Source: Mycobacterium colombiense CECT 3035
GTDB taxonomy: Bacteria; Actinomycetota; Actinomycetes; Mycobacteriales; Mycobacteriaceae
Reading direction: 5' to 3'
Assembly: GCF_002105755.1 (NCBI RefSeq)
Contig: NZ_CP020821.1
Location: 5,456,001 to 5,520,000, forward strand
Length of the DNA stretch: 64,000 nt
Position numbers and translations under genes: made by a program. Below, piece by piece: positions 17,236 to 27,132 of this stretch; position 1 is the stretch's first letter, and every line of letters starts with the position of its first letter. The notes under the pieces are model-generated. The model was not told the DNA's origin, did not search any database, and saw only the letters and a program-made list of their open reading frames with translations.

Positions 17236-18105
17236 TCAAACCAGGGTGCGCGGCTCAACTTCCAACAGCCGCAACGGATGCAGGCCGTCGACGTTGCCGA
17301 CGAACGGCGGGTGGATGCTGTAGCCGAGCATCCGGCGCATGTCATCGGAGACCGCCCGCGCGATGTCGCGCGATATCGACAGGGTGTAGGCCTCCATCGG
17401 CCGCAACCACGGTTGGCAGTACTGGGCGGTGACGGCGAGGCGCTCGCGGTCGGTGTTGTTGGCACCCCCGCCGTGCCAGAGGGTGCCGACGAAGAAGACG
17501 CACGAGCCGGCGGGCATCACGACCGGCAGGGCCTGATCGGCCGGGCCCGGCCGGCGCTTGCCCCAGCGGTGGCTGCCCGGGTAGACGACGGTGGCGCCGT
17601 TGTCGGCGGTGAAATCGTCGATCGCCCAGATCGTCGCGGCCGCCAGCGGCTCCCGGGGACGCGGAATCGGGTAGAAGCCGTCATCGTGGTGCGCCAGCTG
17701 CGCGGCCTCGCCGGGCTGAATGTTGATGGCCTGCAACGCCGAAAGCAAGTAGTTGGGCATCAGCAGCCGATCGAGCGCCGCGAGCACCCGCGGGTCATCG
17801 ACCAGCGGGTCGCACACCCGGGTCCTGCTCAACACGCTGTAGATGCGCTGGGTGCGCAGCCCCTCGAAGGAGTTGCGTCCGGTGTGACCCAGCCAAGGGC
17901 GCACGACCTCACGGATCTGCGAGCACTGCTCGGCGCTGAGCAGGTTCTCCCAGATGACGTAGCCGTCGCGATCGAGTGCCGCCATGTCGGCCTCGGCGAT
18001 CGCGCTGTCCACCGCGCTTCCACCGGTCGGCGTCCGCTTGTACCGCTGCGCCAGGTCGCCCCGCAAATCCTCGAGCGTGGTGGCGGAGTCGTCGTCGATG
18101 CTCAT
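17236..18105 (-). CDS. Phytanoyl-CoA dioxygenase (PhyH) family protein
   Basis: 289 residues of the Fe(II)/2-oxoglutarate PhyH fold. The HxD ligand pair is in AHHDDGFYPIP, the distal His in GTLWHGGGANNT, followed by the 2-oxoglutarate Arg in TDRERLAVT. It would hydroxylate a lipid or small molecule. It ends ~30 bases before the LCP gene start on the same strand, so the two may be co-transcribed. Substrate unknown. Confidence 0.9.
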   Translation of the reverse strand: MSIDDDSATTLEDLRGDLAQRYKRTPTGGSAVDSAIAEADMAALDRDGYVIWENLLSAEQCSQIREVVRPWLGHTGRNSFEGLRTQRIYSVLSRTRVCDPLVDDPRVLAALDRLLMPNYLLSALQAINIQPGEAAQLAHHDDGFYPIPRPREPLAAATIWAIDDFTADNGATVVYPGSHRWGKRRPGPADQALPVVMPAGSCVFFVGTLWHGGGANNTDRERLAVTAQYCQPWLRPMEAYTLSISRDIARAVSDDMRRMLGYSIHPPFVGNVDGLHPLRLLEVEPRTLV

Positions 18106-18186
18106 CGGTGCTCGTCCTTAGTCCAGTGGCGCTGCTGCCCAGACTAGGCCGAGTCCGGGTCGAGCCACACCCAAATCGCGGACCGG

Positions 18187-19644
18187 TCAGCCCCGCAGGC
18201 CGGTGATGAACCGTTGCACGCTGCGGGTCAGCGACCGCGGGACGTGGTCGGGATCCATCAGGTCGTTCTCCGCCAGCGGGCCGGCCTCGTTGGCGACGGT
18301 CCGCTCGGTGAAGGGCCGCAACGTCTTGCCGTCTCCGCGAAGCGCCTCGATGGCCTTGAGCACCGACCGGTGTTCGCGGATCGCGTCATCGAACTCGCCC
18401 ACCGAAACCCCCAGGTGCTCGGCGATCAATTCGCTTCGCACCGAGGTGATTTCACGGCGGAGCTCGTCGTGCTCGGAATTGGCCGGCTGCGCCTCGATCG
18501 CGACGTCGCACTCGCTGTCGAACCCCATCGAGCGGTTGTTGAAGTTCGACGAGCCGATGCGCAGCAGCCGATCGTCGACCACCAGCACCTTGGAATGCAC
18601 GTAGATCGGCGTCCCGCCGTCGGTCGCCGGCCAGTAGACGCCCAGCCGGCCGTGAGCGTCGGCTTCCCACAGCAGCCGGATGAGGCGGTGGCGGGCGCTG
18701 TCCATGGTCCCGCGCTCGAGCGGATTGTTGCCTCTGCGGGCCAGCACGATGACGATCTCCGGGCCGGCGTCCTCGCGGAGCCGCGCGGCCAGCGCCTGGG
18801 CGATGGTTCGCGACGCCAGGTATTGGTTCTCCACGTAGATGGTGTTGCGGGCCGCCGCGATGGCGGCCAGGTTGAGCGCCTCCACCTCCCGCACCTCGGT
18901 GCGGTCGTCGAGCTCCGGCACGGTGCGTGCGATTCCGACATCGACGTTGCGCAGGTTCGGTTCCAGCTTGCTGGGCCAGGTGCTGTGCTTGGCCTGTACC
19001 GGCGACAACGCGCGTTTCGTCGCGGTCTGCCATCGGATCAGGGCCTGCTCACCCAGCGCCCGGGCGGCCGCACCGTCGACGGCCAGGCCGACGTCGTGCC
19101 GCGGCCCGTAACTGCGCCCGGACGTGCGGCGGTGATGGTTGTCATGCGTGTGCGCCCGGGTGTCCCATCGTTCGAGCGTCAGATCGATGCCGCCGCAGAA
19201 CGCCACCGCATCGTCGACGACCGCGATCTTCTGATGATGCACGGAGCCGATCGGGTGGGCGCCGTCGATCGCGAAATGCATTCGCCTGCTGCTGATCTGG
19301 TTCAGCAGCGACACGGGGGTGAGGCCAAACCAGATGCCGTCGAACGCCGGCAGCAGACGCAGATTGGACTTCAGCAGGTAGATGTCCAGGCCCTGTCGTT
19401 TCCACAGCATCCAATAAAGGAACGCCCCCAGCTGATTCGGTCCGGGAAGCGTCTTGTGGCCCCGCTCGAACGCCACCCTCGAATCGAAGTCCCAGCCGAT
19501 CAGCATGATTCGATGGCGGGCGCGCAGCATCGCCGCCTTGACGTGCTTGAAGTAGTCGGCCGCGTCGATGATGGCGGCGAATTGGCCGGCCCGTGCCGTG
19601 CGCCAGCAGGTCTGGCCGGGAGTCAGAAGTCGATCGTCGTGCAC
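18187..19644 (-). CDS. Phospholipase D superfamily protein (two HKD motifs)
   Basis: 485 residues from GTG. Motif 1 is HHQKIAVVDDAVAFCGGIDL, motif 2 HSKVLVVDDRLLRIGSSNFN, separated by ~240 residues, as in bacterial PLDs and cardiolipin synthases. There is no clear signal peptide or membrane segment, so it is closer to PLD than to membrane-bound Cls. It hydrolyses or transphosphatidylates phospholipid headgroups. No strand partner is close. Confidence 0.9.
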   Translation of the reverse strand: MHDDRLLTPGQTCWRTARAGQFAAIIDAADYFKHVKAAMLRARHRIMLIGWDFDSRVAFERGHKTLPGPNQLGAFLYWMLWKRQGLDIYLLKSNLRLLPAFDGIWFGLTPVSLLNQISSRRMHFAIDGAHPIGSVHHQKIAVVDDAVAFCGGIDLTLERWDTRAHTHDNHHRRTSGRSYGPRHDVGLAVDGAAARALGEQALIRWQTATKRALSPVQAKHSTWPSKLEPNLRNVDVGIARTVPELDDRTEVREVEALNLAAIAAARNTIYVENQYLASRTIAQALAARLREDAGPEIVIVLARRGNNPLERGTMDSARHRLIRLLWEADAHGRLGVYWPATDGGTPIYVHSKVLVVDDRLLRIGSSNFNNRSMGFDSECDVAIEAQPANSEHDELRREITSVRSELIAEHLGVSVGEFDDAIREHRSVLKAIEALRGDGKTLRPFTERTVANEAGPLAENDLMDPDHVPRSLTRSVQRFITGLRG

Positions 19645-19828
19645 GCCGGGCCTCTCAACGAAGTTGCTGGGACAGCGCGGACATAGCCACTGTGTACCAC
19701 ATCGGCCTCGGGTGTCAGGATTCGTGCGAGATCGGCGCTCGGCGGCCCCACGTGGGCGTTTGCCGCCGTTATGCACAGCCTGAGGGGCTCGGCAGGACAA
19801 GGGCGCCGATCTGTATGACGATGAAGCG

Positions 19829-20230
19829 ATGCGAATGCTGGTAGTGCTTGCGGGTTGCGCCGCCCTCGCCGGTGCGGCCGCGCCCGCGTACGCCGACCCG
19901 GTCGGCACTTCGGGAGCCGACGCGAGCTTCATCGCCGCGCTCAACCAGGCGGGCATCACCTATCAGGACCCGGCCGCGGCCGTCGGGGTCGGCAAGAGGG
20001 CATGCCAACTGATGGACGAGGGCAGTCCCCAGGTTGAGGTCATCAAGAGCGTGTCGTCGAGCAATCCCGGATTCACGGAGGACGGCGCCGCCCAGTTCAC
20101 CATGATCGCGGCGAGCGCCTACTGTCCCCAGCACCTGGGGCAGCCCGTCAACCAGGCACCGCAACCCGCCGCGACGCAGCAGCCAGCACCGGGCACGAAC
20201 CCTCCGCCGCTCACGCCGGGCGCCGCCTAG
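19829..20230 (+). CDS. Secreted DUF732 protein
   Basis: 133 residues: Sec signal (MRMLVVLAGCAALAGAAAPAYA, cleavage near residue 22), then a DUF732 domain (DASFIAALNQAGITY, VGVGKRACQLMDEG, two conserved Cys) and a Pro/Gln/Ala-rich tail. DUF732 proteins are small secreted mycobacterial proteins of unknown function. It converges on the Ogt gene. Confidence 0.9.
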   Translation: MRMLVVLAGCAALAGAAAPAYADPVGTSGADASFIAALNQAGITYQDPAAAVGVGKRACQLMDEGSPQVEVIKSVSSSNPGFTEDGAAQFTMIAASAYCPQHLGQPVNQAPQPAATQQPAPGTNPPPLTPGAA

Positions 20231-20243
20231 CCGCCCGTGCGGG

Positions 20244-20858
20244 TCATGCCGCGGCCTCGAGGCTGAGCAGGACGCGTTTGGCCTCCACGCCCCCGAGGTA
20301 GCCGCCCAGCGCGCCGTCGCTGCGCACCACGCGGTGGCAGGGCACCACGACCGGTAGCGGATTGGTGGCGCAGGCACTGCCGACGGCGCGAACCGCGTTG
20401 GGGTTGCCCGCCAGCTTGGCCACCGCGGCATAGCTCGCGGTGTGGCCGTAGCCGATCTCGGGCAGGTGACGCAGCACCGTGTTGCGGAATCCGGCGGAGA
20501 GCCGCCAATCCAGCGGCACGCTGAAGTCCCGGCGCTTCGCGGCGAAGTACTCGTCGAGTTGCCGAGCGGCCGTGTCGAGGCGGCCGGGTGCGAGCAGGAT
20601 GCGTGGGCTGATCCTGTCGGCGAGGTTTTGCAGGACAGTGTCGTGCCCTTCGCTGGCATAGGCGACGCGGACGAGCCCGAGTTCGGTGGCCGCGATGAGC
20701 AAGGCGCCGACCGGGCTGTCGACGAGGCGGTAGGCGATGTCCAGCAGCCCCTGGGCTTGCGCGGCGGTGGCGAGCCGGGCGTGCAGTGTGTTCAGCTCGC
20801 CTGGGGTGGCGTCGGTGATCCGCGCCAGGTCGCGGGTCAACTCGTGTTCGTCGATCAT
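20244..20858 (-). CDS. ogt: Methylated-DNA-[protein]-cysteine S-methyltransferase (Ogt/AGT)
   Basis: 204 residues. The suicide cysteine is in VVPCHRVVR, followed by GGYLGGVEAKRVLL; the HTH-like region YGHTASYAAVAKLAGNPNAVRAVGSA binds DNA. It transfers alkyl groups from O6-alkylguanine to itself. The ATG overlaps the stop of the sigma-factor gene as ATGA, so the repair protein is co-expressed with that regulator. Confidence 0.9.
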   Translation of the reverse strand: MIDEHELTRDLARITDATPGELNTLHARLATAAQAQGLLDIAYRLVDSPVGALLIAATELGLVRVAYASEGHDTVLQNLADRISPRILLAPGRLDTAARQLDEYFAAKRRDFSVPLDWRLSAGFRNTVLRHLPEIGYGHTASYAAVAKLAGNPNAVRAVGSACATNPLPVVVPCHRVVRSDGALGGYLGGVEAKRVLLSLEAAA

Positions 20859-21358
20859 CGGTGTTCTCCTGTCCCGGCCGGGCCGGCGGTGACGCCGGGG
20901 TACGTCCGTCTGAGGGTGGCGATGCCGTCGGCGGCGGCGCGCCTTGCGGCGTCGGCACTGCCGCCGAGGATGGCGGCGATGTCGGAATAGGGCAGGCCGG
21001 CCAGGTAGTGGTAGGCCACGGCCTGCTTCTGCTTGGCGGGCAGCCGGGCCAGCGCGTCGGCCAGGTCATCGTCCCCGTCAGGATCAGCTTGGGCGGCCGT
21101 TTCGGGAACGTTGTCGGTCGGCACCGCGCGCCGCGCCCGGGCCCGGGTGACGTCGATGGCCTTGCGGTGCGCGATCGTGACCAGCCAGGCCTCGACGTTG
21201 GCGTCGGCGGGCAGGTCCGGGTAACCGCGCAATGCGGACAAGAAGGTCTCCGACCACGCGTCGTCCGCGTCGACCGGCCCGACGATGGCGCGGCATACCC
21301 GCAGCACGGCGGGACCGTGGTCGACGACCACCGCCTCGAACGGTCGTTTGGCTGTCAC
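20855..21358 (-). CDS. ECF-type RNA polymerase sigma factor
   Basis: 167 residues from GTG. Region 2 is GPAVLRVCRAIVGPVDADDAWSETF, with AWLVTIAHRKAIDVTR at its end; region 4 is LARLPAKQKQAVAYHYLAGLPYSDIAAIL, an HTH. No anti-sigma gene is adjacent. The ATGA overlap with ogt suggests it controls an alkylation-damage response, though that is inference from position. Confidence 0.87.
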   Translation of the reverse strand: MTAKRPFEAVVVDHGPAVLRVCRAIVGPVDADDAWSETFLSALRGYPDLPADANVEAWLVTIAHRKAIDVTRARARRAVPTDNVPETAAQADPDGDDDLADALARLPAKQKQAVAYHYLAGLPYSDIAAILGGSADAARRAAADGIATLRRTYPGVTAGPAGTGEHR

Positions 21359-21426
21359 GCCATGTAGACGTTTCGCCGGGGGAGTTCGTGAGATGTCCCC
21401 AGTGTCGAACACCGGCCGGGCGGCGA

Positions 21427-22449
21427 CTACACGGACTGGAAGCTGCGCTCCACCTCGGAGCGGCTGCGAATCTGATCGCTGCCGAGCACGTAGGTCGGCA
21501 GGGTGTGCGGGACCGTGGTGCCCCCCTTGACCCTGGCCTGGGCCTGCCGGAATTCCGGCGCCGGGCCCGACGCGGCGTGGATCCCGTTGATGATCGACCA
21601 CACCGCGGTGCGACGGGCGGTGCGCTCGATGATGTTGCAGTCGCGGTGCTGCAGCATCTGCTTGGCCCACTTCGGCATGGTGTCGCGGATGGCCCAGTCG
21701 ACGGCCGCCTGCGGCATGGCGACATTGGGGCCGGTGCCCATCGCTTTGCCATGCGTGACGGCCAGTTTCGGCAAGTAGGCCTCCAGGCACTCGAGCGTCT
21801 CGGCCTTGGTGGTCGGCAGGTCGGTGCCGCCCAGCGCGTGCCCGACCCGGACGAATTCACCGTAGTAGCGGTCGAGGCTCTTGCCGCGCAACGGCATTGG
21901 GTGATAAAGCTCGTGCGCGGTGGCCAGGCCCCAGACCACCGTCGCGTAGTTCCAGCGCAGCCACTCGGGTTCGTCGGCGTCGTAGCGGGCGCCGTCGGGG
22001 CGAGTGCCCTTGATGGTGTGGTGCATCGCGCGCACGGATTTCGCAAGGCGCTCAGCGGTTTCCGTCGACCCGTATGCCGTACCGATGAAGAACGCGACGG
22101 AATGGCCGAGGCGCGTCGCGGCGCCTGCGGGATCGATCTGGGGCACTTGCGATATCGGGTTGCCGTTGCTGTCCCGCTTGATCAGTCGGGAGTGGTGCAT
22201 GCCCATCCAGTAGATCGACGGGTCCAGGGTCTCCATGAAGGCGGCGCACTGCAGGCCGAAGATCAGCGCGGGCAGGTGTGAGTGCACGCGCCAGACGGCG
22301 CTGTCGGGGCCGAACCACCCCGGATCGCCGACCGGCGCGGCGAACTCCATGCCGCGGAAGAAGTATCGCCGCATGTTGTCGTCCAACCGTTTGTTGATCA
22401 GCTGCCCGACGATCTGGTGTGGCAGGAACACGGCGCACTCCCTCGACAT
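21427..22449 (-). CDS. MpaB/latex-clearing-like oxygenase (DUF2236)
   Basis: 340 residues of the ER/MpaB/B'-type family: mostly helical, with WRVHSHLPALIFGLQCAAF, RLGHSVAFFIGTAYG, and HHTIKGTRPDG then YDADEPEWLRWNYATVVW. Family members bind heme through conserved Arg/His/Lys. It is divergent from a TetR regulator with a dyad overlapping its start region, so it is probably TetR-controlled. Substrate unknown. Confidence 0.88.
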   Translation of the reverse strand: MSRECAVFLPHQIVGQLINKRLDDNMRRYFFRGMEFAAPVGDPGWFGPDSAVWRVHSHLPALIFGLQCAAFMETLDPSIYWMGMHHSRLIKRDSNGNPISQVPQIDPAGAATRLGHSVAFFIGTAYGSTETAERLAKSVRAMHHTIKGTRPDGARYDADEPEWLRWNYATVVWGLATAHELYHPMPLRGKSLDRYYGEFVRVGHALGGTDLPTTKAETLECLEAYLPKLAVTHGKAMGTGPNVAMPQAAVDWAIRDTMPKWAKQMLQHRDCNIIERTARRTAVWSIINGIHAASGPAPEFRQAQARVKGGTTVPHTLPTYVLGSDQIRSRSEVERSFQSV

Positions 22450-22450
22450 T

Positions 22451-22472
22451 TCTGGTCACGACTGTAACCAGA
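22451..22472. promoter_or_regulatory. Dyad TCTGGT-N10-ACCAGA, likely TetR operator
   Basis: Perfect 6-bp arms spaced by ten bases, directly beside the DUF2236 start codon in the gap shared with the divergent TetR gene. The size fits TetR-family operators. A bound repressor here would block the DUF2236 translation-initiation region or promoter. Confidence 0.5.
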
Positions 22473-22529
22473 ATAAGTTTTGGCTACGGGTGTGACAAGA
22501 CCCGGGCCATCCCGACTTACGCTGTAGGG

Positions 22530-23126
22530 GTGTCGAGTCCCACCCGGTGGGCCGGTATACCGCTCAAGGACCGCCGCGCCGAGCGTCGTGCGCTGCTGGT
22601 CGAGGCCGCCTATCGACTGTTCGGCAGTGGCGGTGAGGCGGCCGTCTCGGTGCGTTCGGTGTGCCGGGAATGCGGGCTGAACACGCGGTACTTCTACGAA
22701 AGTTTCGGCGACACCGACGATCTGCTCGGCGCCGTCTACGACCGGGTGAGTGGTCAGCTCAGCGAAGTGATCGAGGCCGCCATCGAGCAGGCGGGGGATT
22801 CGCTGGGCGCCCGGACCCGGGCCGGCATCGCGGCGGTGCTGGGCTTCTCGTCGGCCGATCCGCGGCGCGGCCGGGTGCTATTCACCGACGCGCGCACCAA
22901 CCCTGTGCTGGCGGCCCGGCGTCGCGCGACGCAGGACATGCTGCGCGCGGGCGTGCTGACCGAGGGCTGGCGCCTCAACCCCGATTCCGACCCGGTGGCC
23001 GCGGAGGTCGCCGCCGCCCTGTACACCGGCGCCATGGCCGAGCTCGCGCAGCAGTGGCTCGCCGGGCATCTGGGCACCGATCTCGATGTCGTCGTCGATT
23101 ACGCGCTGAAACTGGTGCTGCGGTAG
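22530..23126 (+). CDS. TetR/AcrR-family regulator
   Basis: 198 residues from GTG. The N-terminal HTH is in LLVEAAYRLFGSGGEAAVSVRSVCRECGLNTRYFYESFGDTDDLL (residues ~23-67), a standard TetR pattern. The C-terminal domain is helical and would hold the ligand. It most likely represses the divergent DUF2236 oxygenase and itself. It is followed 11 bases later by a small membrane protein. Confidence 0.92.
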   Translation: MSSPTRWAGIPLKDRRAERRALLVEAAYRLFGSGGEAAVSVRSVCRECGLNTRYFYESFGDTDDLLGAVYDRVSGQLSEVIEAAIEQAGDSLGARTRAGIAAVLGFSSADPRRGRVLFTDARTNPVLAARRRATQDMLRAGVLTEGWRLNPDSDPVAAEVAAALYTGAMAELAQQWLAGHLGTDLDVVVDYALKLVLR

Positions 23127-23137
23127 GGAGTGCGATC

Positions 23138-23410
23138 ATGGGCGGAATCGAGCACGCGATGGACCCGGTCCGGCGCATCCTCGGGCACAAGGTCAGCGTC
23201 GGCGGGCTGATCGAGCTGGCGCTGTGGTCGCTGATCCCCTACCTGTGTATCGGGTTCGCGTGGACAGCTTTTCATCCCGAGCAGACCCAGCGGATTCAGG
23301 CGCGGATAGAAGCCGTGGCGCCCACCGCCGCCGACGCGATGGCCTTCGGGGTGGCGACCGTGCTGTGGCCGGCGTCGCTGCAGATCGCCGACTCCTGCCC
23401 GGCGCCGTGA
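23138..23410 (+). CDS. Small membrane protein (90 aa)
   Basis: An ATG start after AGGGAG. One clear hydrophobic segment (LIELALWSLIPYLCIGFAWTAF) and a second weaker one near the C-terminus (ADAMAFGVATVLWPASLQI). It sits 11 bases after the TetR gene on the same strand, so it is probably co-transcribed. Family not recognised. Confidence 0.7.
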   Translation: MGGIEHAMDPVRRILGHKVSVGGLIELALWSLIPYLCIGFAWTAFHPEQTQRIQARIEAVAPTAADAMAFGVATVLWPASLQIADSCPAP

Positions 23411-23469
23411 GCGACTCTCGGGTGGAATGCGTGCACGATCGGACGGTTTGCTCCTAGGCTCTTTAGACC

Positions 23470-23886
23470 ATGTCCATCGACCGGTTCGGCCTTCTTGCAG
23501 GCACCATCCGACTTGCCTCTGGCGTTTCCTTCCTCGTCGACCCGCTGCGGGCGAACAAGTTGTGGGGGGACCCGGACGAGCCGACACCGACCGCGCAGCT
23601 GTTGTTGCGGTCGATGGGTTATCGCGACGCGCTGATCGGTGTCCTGCTCGCGTCGGCGGCGCTGCGCGGTAAGAACACCCGCGGCTGGTTTTTGGCCTCC
23701 GCGGGTGCCGACGTTTCCGACCTGGTCGGCGGGTTGAGCGTGCACGGCGAGTTGAAGCCTTCGCAGCAGATGATCGGCCTGGGCGGCGCCGCGGTCGGTG
23801 TCGCCGCCGGACTGTGGGGCGCGGTACGTCCGGCCGGGCGACGGCCAACCCGCGCGGTGCCGGCCGACGGAACAAGCTCGCGCTGA
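23470..23886 (+). CDS. Small membrane protein, DUF4267-like
   Basis: 138 residues with about four short hydrophobic helices (FGLLAGTIRLASGVSFLV, SMGYRDALIGVLLASAAL, GADVSDLVGG, GLGGAAVGVAAGLWGAV). The pattern resembles DUF4267 proteins of unknown function in actinobacteria. It stands alone, before the LLM gene on the same strand. Confidence 0.7.
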   Translation: MSIDRFGLLAGTIRLASGVSFLVDPLRANKLWGDPDEPTPTAQLLLRSMGYRDALIGVLLASAALRGKNTRGWFLASAGADVSDLVGGLSVHGELKPSQQMIGLGGAAVGVAAGLWGAVRPAGRRPTRAVPADGTSSR

Positions 23887-23918
23887 CAGGCGAGCCACGA
23901 TGCTGTTGACTGAGCGTC

Positions 23919-24746
23919 ATGGGTTTCGGAGTGCTGACATTTGTTACCGACGACGGCATTGGTCCCGCGGAGCTGGGGGCGGCGCTCGAGCAGCGCGGTT
24001 TTGAGTCGCTCTTTCTCGCCGAGCACTCACACATCCCGGTAGACGCGAAGACCCCCTATCCGAGCGGCGGCCCGATTCCGCCGAAGTACTACCGGACGCT
24101 GGATCCGTTCGTGGCGTTGACCGCCGCCGCGGTCGCCACCGAGCGGCTCGTCCTGGGCACCGGGATCGCCCTGGTGCCCCAGCGCGATCCGATCCACACG
24201 GCCAAGGAGGTGGCGTCGCTGGATCTGGTGTCGCAGGGGCGTTTTCGATTCGGCGTGGGCGTCGGCTGGCTGCGTGAGGAGATCGCCAACCACGGCGTGG
24301 ATCCGTCGGTCCGCGGGCGCGTCGTCGACGAGCGGCTCGACGCGATGATCGAGATCTGGACGCACGAAAAAGCCGGGTATCACGGCGAATTCGTGAACTT
24401 CGACCCGATCTACAGCTGGCCCAAACCGGTCCAGAAGCCCTATCCGCCGCTGTACCTCGGCGGGGGACCGGCGGGTTTCAAGCGCATCGCCCGGCTGAAC
24501 GCGGGATGGTTGTCGATGACGGGGTCGGCGCAGGAATTGTCTGCTCCGCTCGAGCAATTGCGTGAGGTGGCCGGCAAGGACGTGCCGGTGATCCACTTCC
24601 ACGGCGGCAAGCCGACGGCGCACGAACTCGAGGCTTATCGTGACCTCGGAGTGCAGCACCTCTTGGTGGACCTGCCGACCGAGCCTCGCGATGAGACGCT
24701 ACAACGCCTCGACGGGTTGCAGGCCGAGCTCGCCAAGGTGTCGTAA
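23919..24746 (+). CDS. LLM-class F420-dependent oxidoreductase
   Basis: 275 residues of luciferase-like barrel: GFGVLTFVTDD at the start, SLFLAEHSHIP, VLGTGIALVPQRDPIHTAKEVASLD and RFRFGVGVGWLREEI. The length and neighbourhood match M. tuberculosis Rv3079c from memory, which supports a conserved chromosomal block. Hydride transfer from F420H2; substrate unknown. It converges on selO. Confidence 0.88.
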   Translation: MGFGVLTFVTDDGIGPAELGAALEQRGFESLFLAEHSHIPVDAKTPYPSGGPIPPKYYRTLDPFVALTAAAVATERLVLGTGIALVPQRDPIHTAKEVASLDLVSQGRFRFGVGVGWLREEIANHGVDPSVRGRVVDERLDAMIEIWTHEKAGYHGEFVNFDPIYSWPKPVQKPYPPLYLGGGPAGFKRIARLNAGWLSMTGSAQELSAPLEQLREVAGKDVPVIHFHGGKPTAHELEAYRDLGVQHLLVDLPTEPRDETLQRLDGLQAELAKVS

Positions 24747-24748
24747 GG

Positions 24749-26224
24749 TCAAGTGCCGCAGAAGGTTTGATACTTGCCGAAGTCCTCGGGCGCGGGCGCG
24801 GCGTAGCGCTCGAGGCCGGGCCGTTCCGTATAGGGGTCCGTCACCGCGGCGAGCAGTCGCTCCAGCGGATCGAGCTCGCCGGCCGTCGCGGCGCCCAGGG
24901 CCTCCTCGACCAGATGGTTGCGCGGAATGTAGACCGGGTTGCTGCGATCCATCGTGTCGGCGTCGGGACCCAGTGCCCGCCAACGCGTCAGCCACGCGTC
25001 GAAGCCGGCCAGGTCGGCGAACAATCCGCGCACGGGTTCGGCATCGGATTTGGCATCCCCACGCGCCGCCCCGCTGAGCCCGCGGAAGAACGAGGTGTAG
25101 TCGACGTGGTTCTGCTTGAGCAGCGCAAGCAGTTCCTCGACGAGCACCGTGGCGACGTCGACGTCGACACCGCCGGGTAGGCCGAGTTTGGCGCGCATCC
25201 CGGAGCTCCACTCGGCGTCGTAGCGGGTCTGGAAAACACCGAACGACTGCTCCGCGAGCGCGATGGCCTCCTCGGTGTTGTCCGAGAACAATGGAAGAAG
25301 CGTCTCGGCGAAGCGGGCCAGGTTCCATCCCGCCACCGCCGGCTGGTTGCCGTAGGCGTAACGCCCCCAGAAGTCGATCGAACTGAAGACGGTGTCGGGG
25401 TCGTAGGCCTCCATGAAGGCGCACGGCCCGTAGTCGATCGTCTCGCCCGAGATGGTGGTGTTGTCGGTGTTCATCACGCCGTGGACGAAGCCGATCAGCA
25501 TCCACCGGGCGATCAGCGACGCCTGGACGGCGACCACCGCTTCGAACAAGGCGAGGTAGGGATTCTTCGCCTCGGCGGCATCGGGGTGATGGCGGGCGAT
25601 CGCGTGGTCGGCGAGGCGGCGCAGCAGGTCCTCGTCGCCGGTGGACGCGGCGAACTGGAAGCTGCCCACCCGCAGATGGCTGCTGGCCACCCGGGCGAGC
25701 ACGGCACCCGGCAGGGTTTCCTCGCGATGGACCGGACGGCCGGTGCCCACCACGGCCAACGACCGCGTCGTCGGCACGCCCAGCGCGTGCATGGCCTCGC
25801 TGACGATGTATTCGCGCAGCATCGGCCCCACCGCGGCCAGGCCGTCACCGCCGCGGGCGAACGGCGTGGCACCGGAACCCTTGAGGTGGATGTCGCGCAG
25901 CCGCCCGTCGGCGTCGACGAGTTCGCCGAGCAGCAGCGCGCGACCGTCGCCCAACCGCGGAACGAACCCGCCGAACTGGTGACCGGCATAGGCCTGGGCC
26001 ACCGGGGTGGCCCCGTCGGGCACCGAGCTGCCGACCAGGAAGCGCAACCCGTCGGGGCCGCGCAGCCAGGCGGCGTCGAGGCCCAGCGACTCGGCGAGCG
26101 GCTCGTTGAGCACCAGCAGCTGCAACTCGGGGAACGTCTCCGCTTGCCAGCGGACCGCCATCTCCGGCAACTCGCGGAAGAACCGGTCGTGGAGGGCAAC
26201 GGTGGTATCCGGGGCAACGCTCAT
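24749..26224 (-). CDS. selO: Protein adenylyltransferase SelO (YdiU)
   Basis: 491 residues, the usual length. The family signature blocks are visible: [68 protein letters not shown] and [26 protein letters not shown]. SelO has a pseudokinase fold that attaches AMP to Ser/Thr/Tyr during redox stress. No selenocysteine is seen; the C-terminal end is FCGT, leaving a Cys near the end as in many bacterial homologues. Confidence 0.93.
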   Translation of the reverse strand: MSVAPDTTVALHDRFFRELPEMAVRWQAETFPELQLLVLNEPLAESLGLDAAWLRGPDGLRFLVGSSVPDGATPVAQAYAGHQFGGFVPRLGDGRALLLGELVDADGRLRDIHLKGSGATPFARGGDGLAAVGPMLREYIVSEAMHALGVPTTRSLAVVGTGRPVHREETLPGAVLARVASSHLRVGSFQFAASTGDEDLLRRLADHAIARHHPDAAEAKNPYLALFEAVVAVQASLIARWMLIGFVHGVMNTDNTTISGETIDYGPCAFMEAYDPDTVFSSIDFWGRYAYGNQPAVAGWNLARFAETLLPLFSDNTEEAIALAEQSFGVFQTRYDAEWSSGMRAKLGLPGGVDVDVATVLVEELLALLKQNHVDYTSFFRGLSGAARGDAKSDAEPVRGLFADLAGFDAWLTRWRALGPDADTMDRSNPVYIPRNHLVEEALGAATAGELDPLERLLAAVTDPYTERPGLERYAAPAPEDFGKYQTFCGT

Positions 26225-26253
26225 CTCGTCGAGCCTACGGAAACCCGAAGGGG

Positions 26254-26823
26254 CTATCCGAGGGCTTTGCCGATGAGGTCGCGGGCGCGGTCGAGCATCG
26301 ATGCGAACGGCCCGAGCGCGAAGTTCAACTTCGCCGATTCCACGCCGGGGTGGGGGCGCGTCGGAGCGATGGCTTCGGCGGCGCGTACCGCCGCGCCCAT
26401 TCGCTCGAGGTCGTCGGTGTCGACCTTGCGCTTCAGGACGGGGAACTCCTCGTCCTCCTCCTGCCGGGCGTGCTCGAGCACGGCGTCGCGCAGCTTGGTG
26501 AGCTCCGCGATGAACTTGTCCGAGGTGATGTCGAGCTTCTCGATCGCCGACAGCAACTCCTTGGCTTCATGCTCCTCGTGCAGGCGGGCGTCGACGATGG
26601 CGTCGCCGGCATCCCCGTCCTCGCGCCGCACCCGCGGGTGCACCACCATTTCCTCGGCCGTCTCGTGGACGGCCAACAGCTGACGCAACGTCGCGAACGG
26701 CTCTTCACGCGCCTTCGGATCCGTGGCGTGCAGCACTTGGTCGAACATGTCCTCGATGAGGTTGTGCTGCGCTTTCAGGAATGCGACAACTTCGTCGGGC
26801 GACTCGACAATGAGGTCTGCCAT
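26254..26823 (-). CDS. Hemerythrin-domain protein
   Basis: 189 residues from ATG (MADLIVES). The di-iron ligands typical of HHE proteins are seen in order: [35 protein letters not shown] and [11 protein letters not shown]. Four-helix bundle, cytoplasmic. Mycobacterial homologues influence oxidative and nitrosative stress. A 294-base gap upstream, shared with the divergent CitE gene, holds no gene that I can support. Confidence 0.9.
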   Translation of the reverse strand: MADLIVESPDEVVAFLKAQHNLIEDMFDQVLHATDPKAREEPFATLRQLLAVHETAEEMVVHPRVRREDGDAGDAIVDARLHEEHEAKELLSAIEKLDITSDKFIAELTKLRDAVLEHARQEEDEEFPVLKRKVDTDDLERMGAAVRAAEAIAPTRPHPGVESAKLNFALGPFASMLDRARDLIGKALG

Positions 26824-27132
26824 CGCCGATACCTCCAATGAACTTGGGATTGGGACTTCGCACTGTGGGCTGAGTGCGGCTTGACCAGGAGATACCCGGC
26901 GTACGCGCTGCTAAACGCCGCAGCCCGGCCGCGGCGGGCCCGAAACCCTGTATTGCTGTGCGGCACAGCTGATTTCGGTGGATTCGGTGGTTGATCCGGG
27001 CGTCGCCGCGCGGGGCCGGGGCCAGGTCGTCTTCGCTTCCCTGGGGCATCTGGGACCGCCGGTTCTAGATACTCGCTACGGTTAAGGGCAACAAGCCCGA
27101 CACCGACGCACAGAGACGACAGATCAGCTCAC

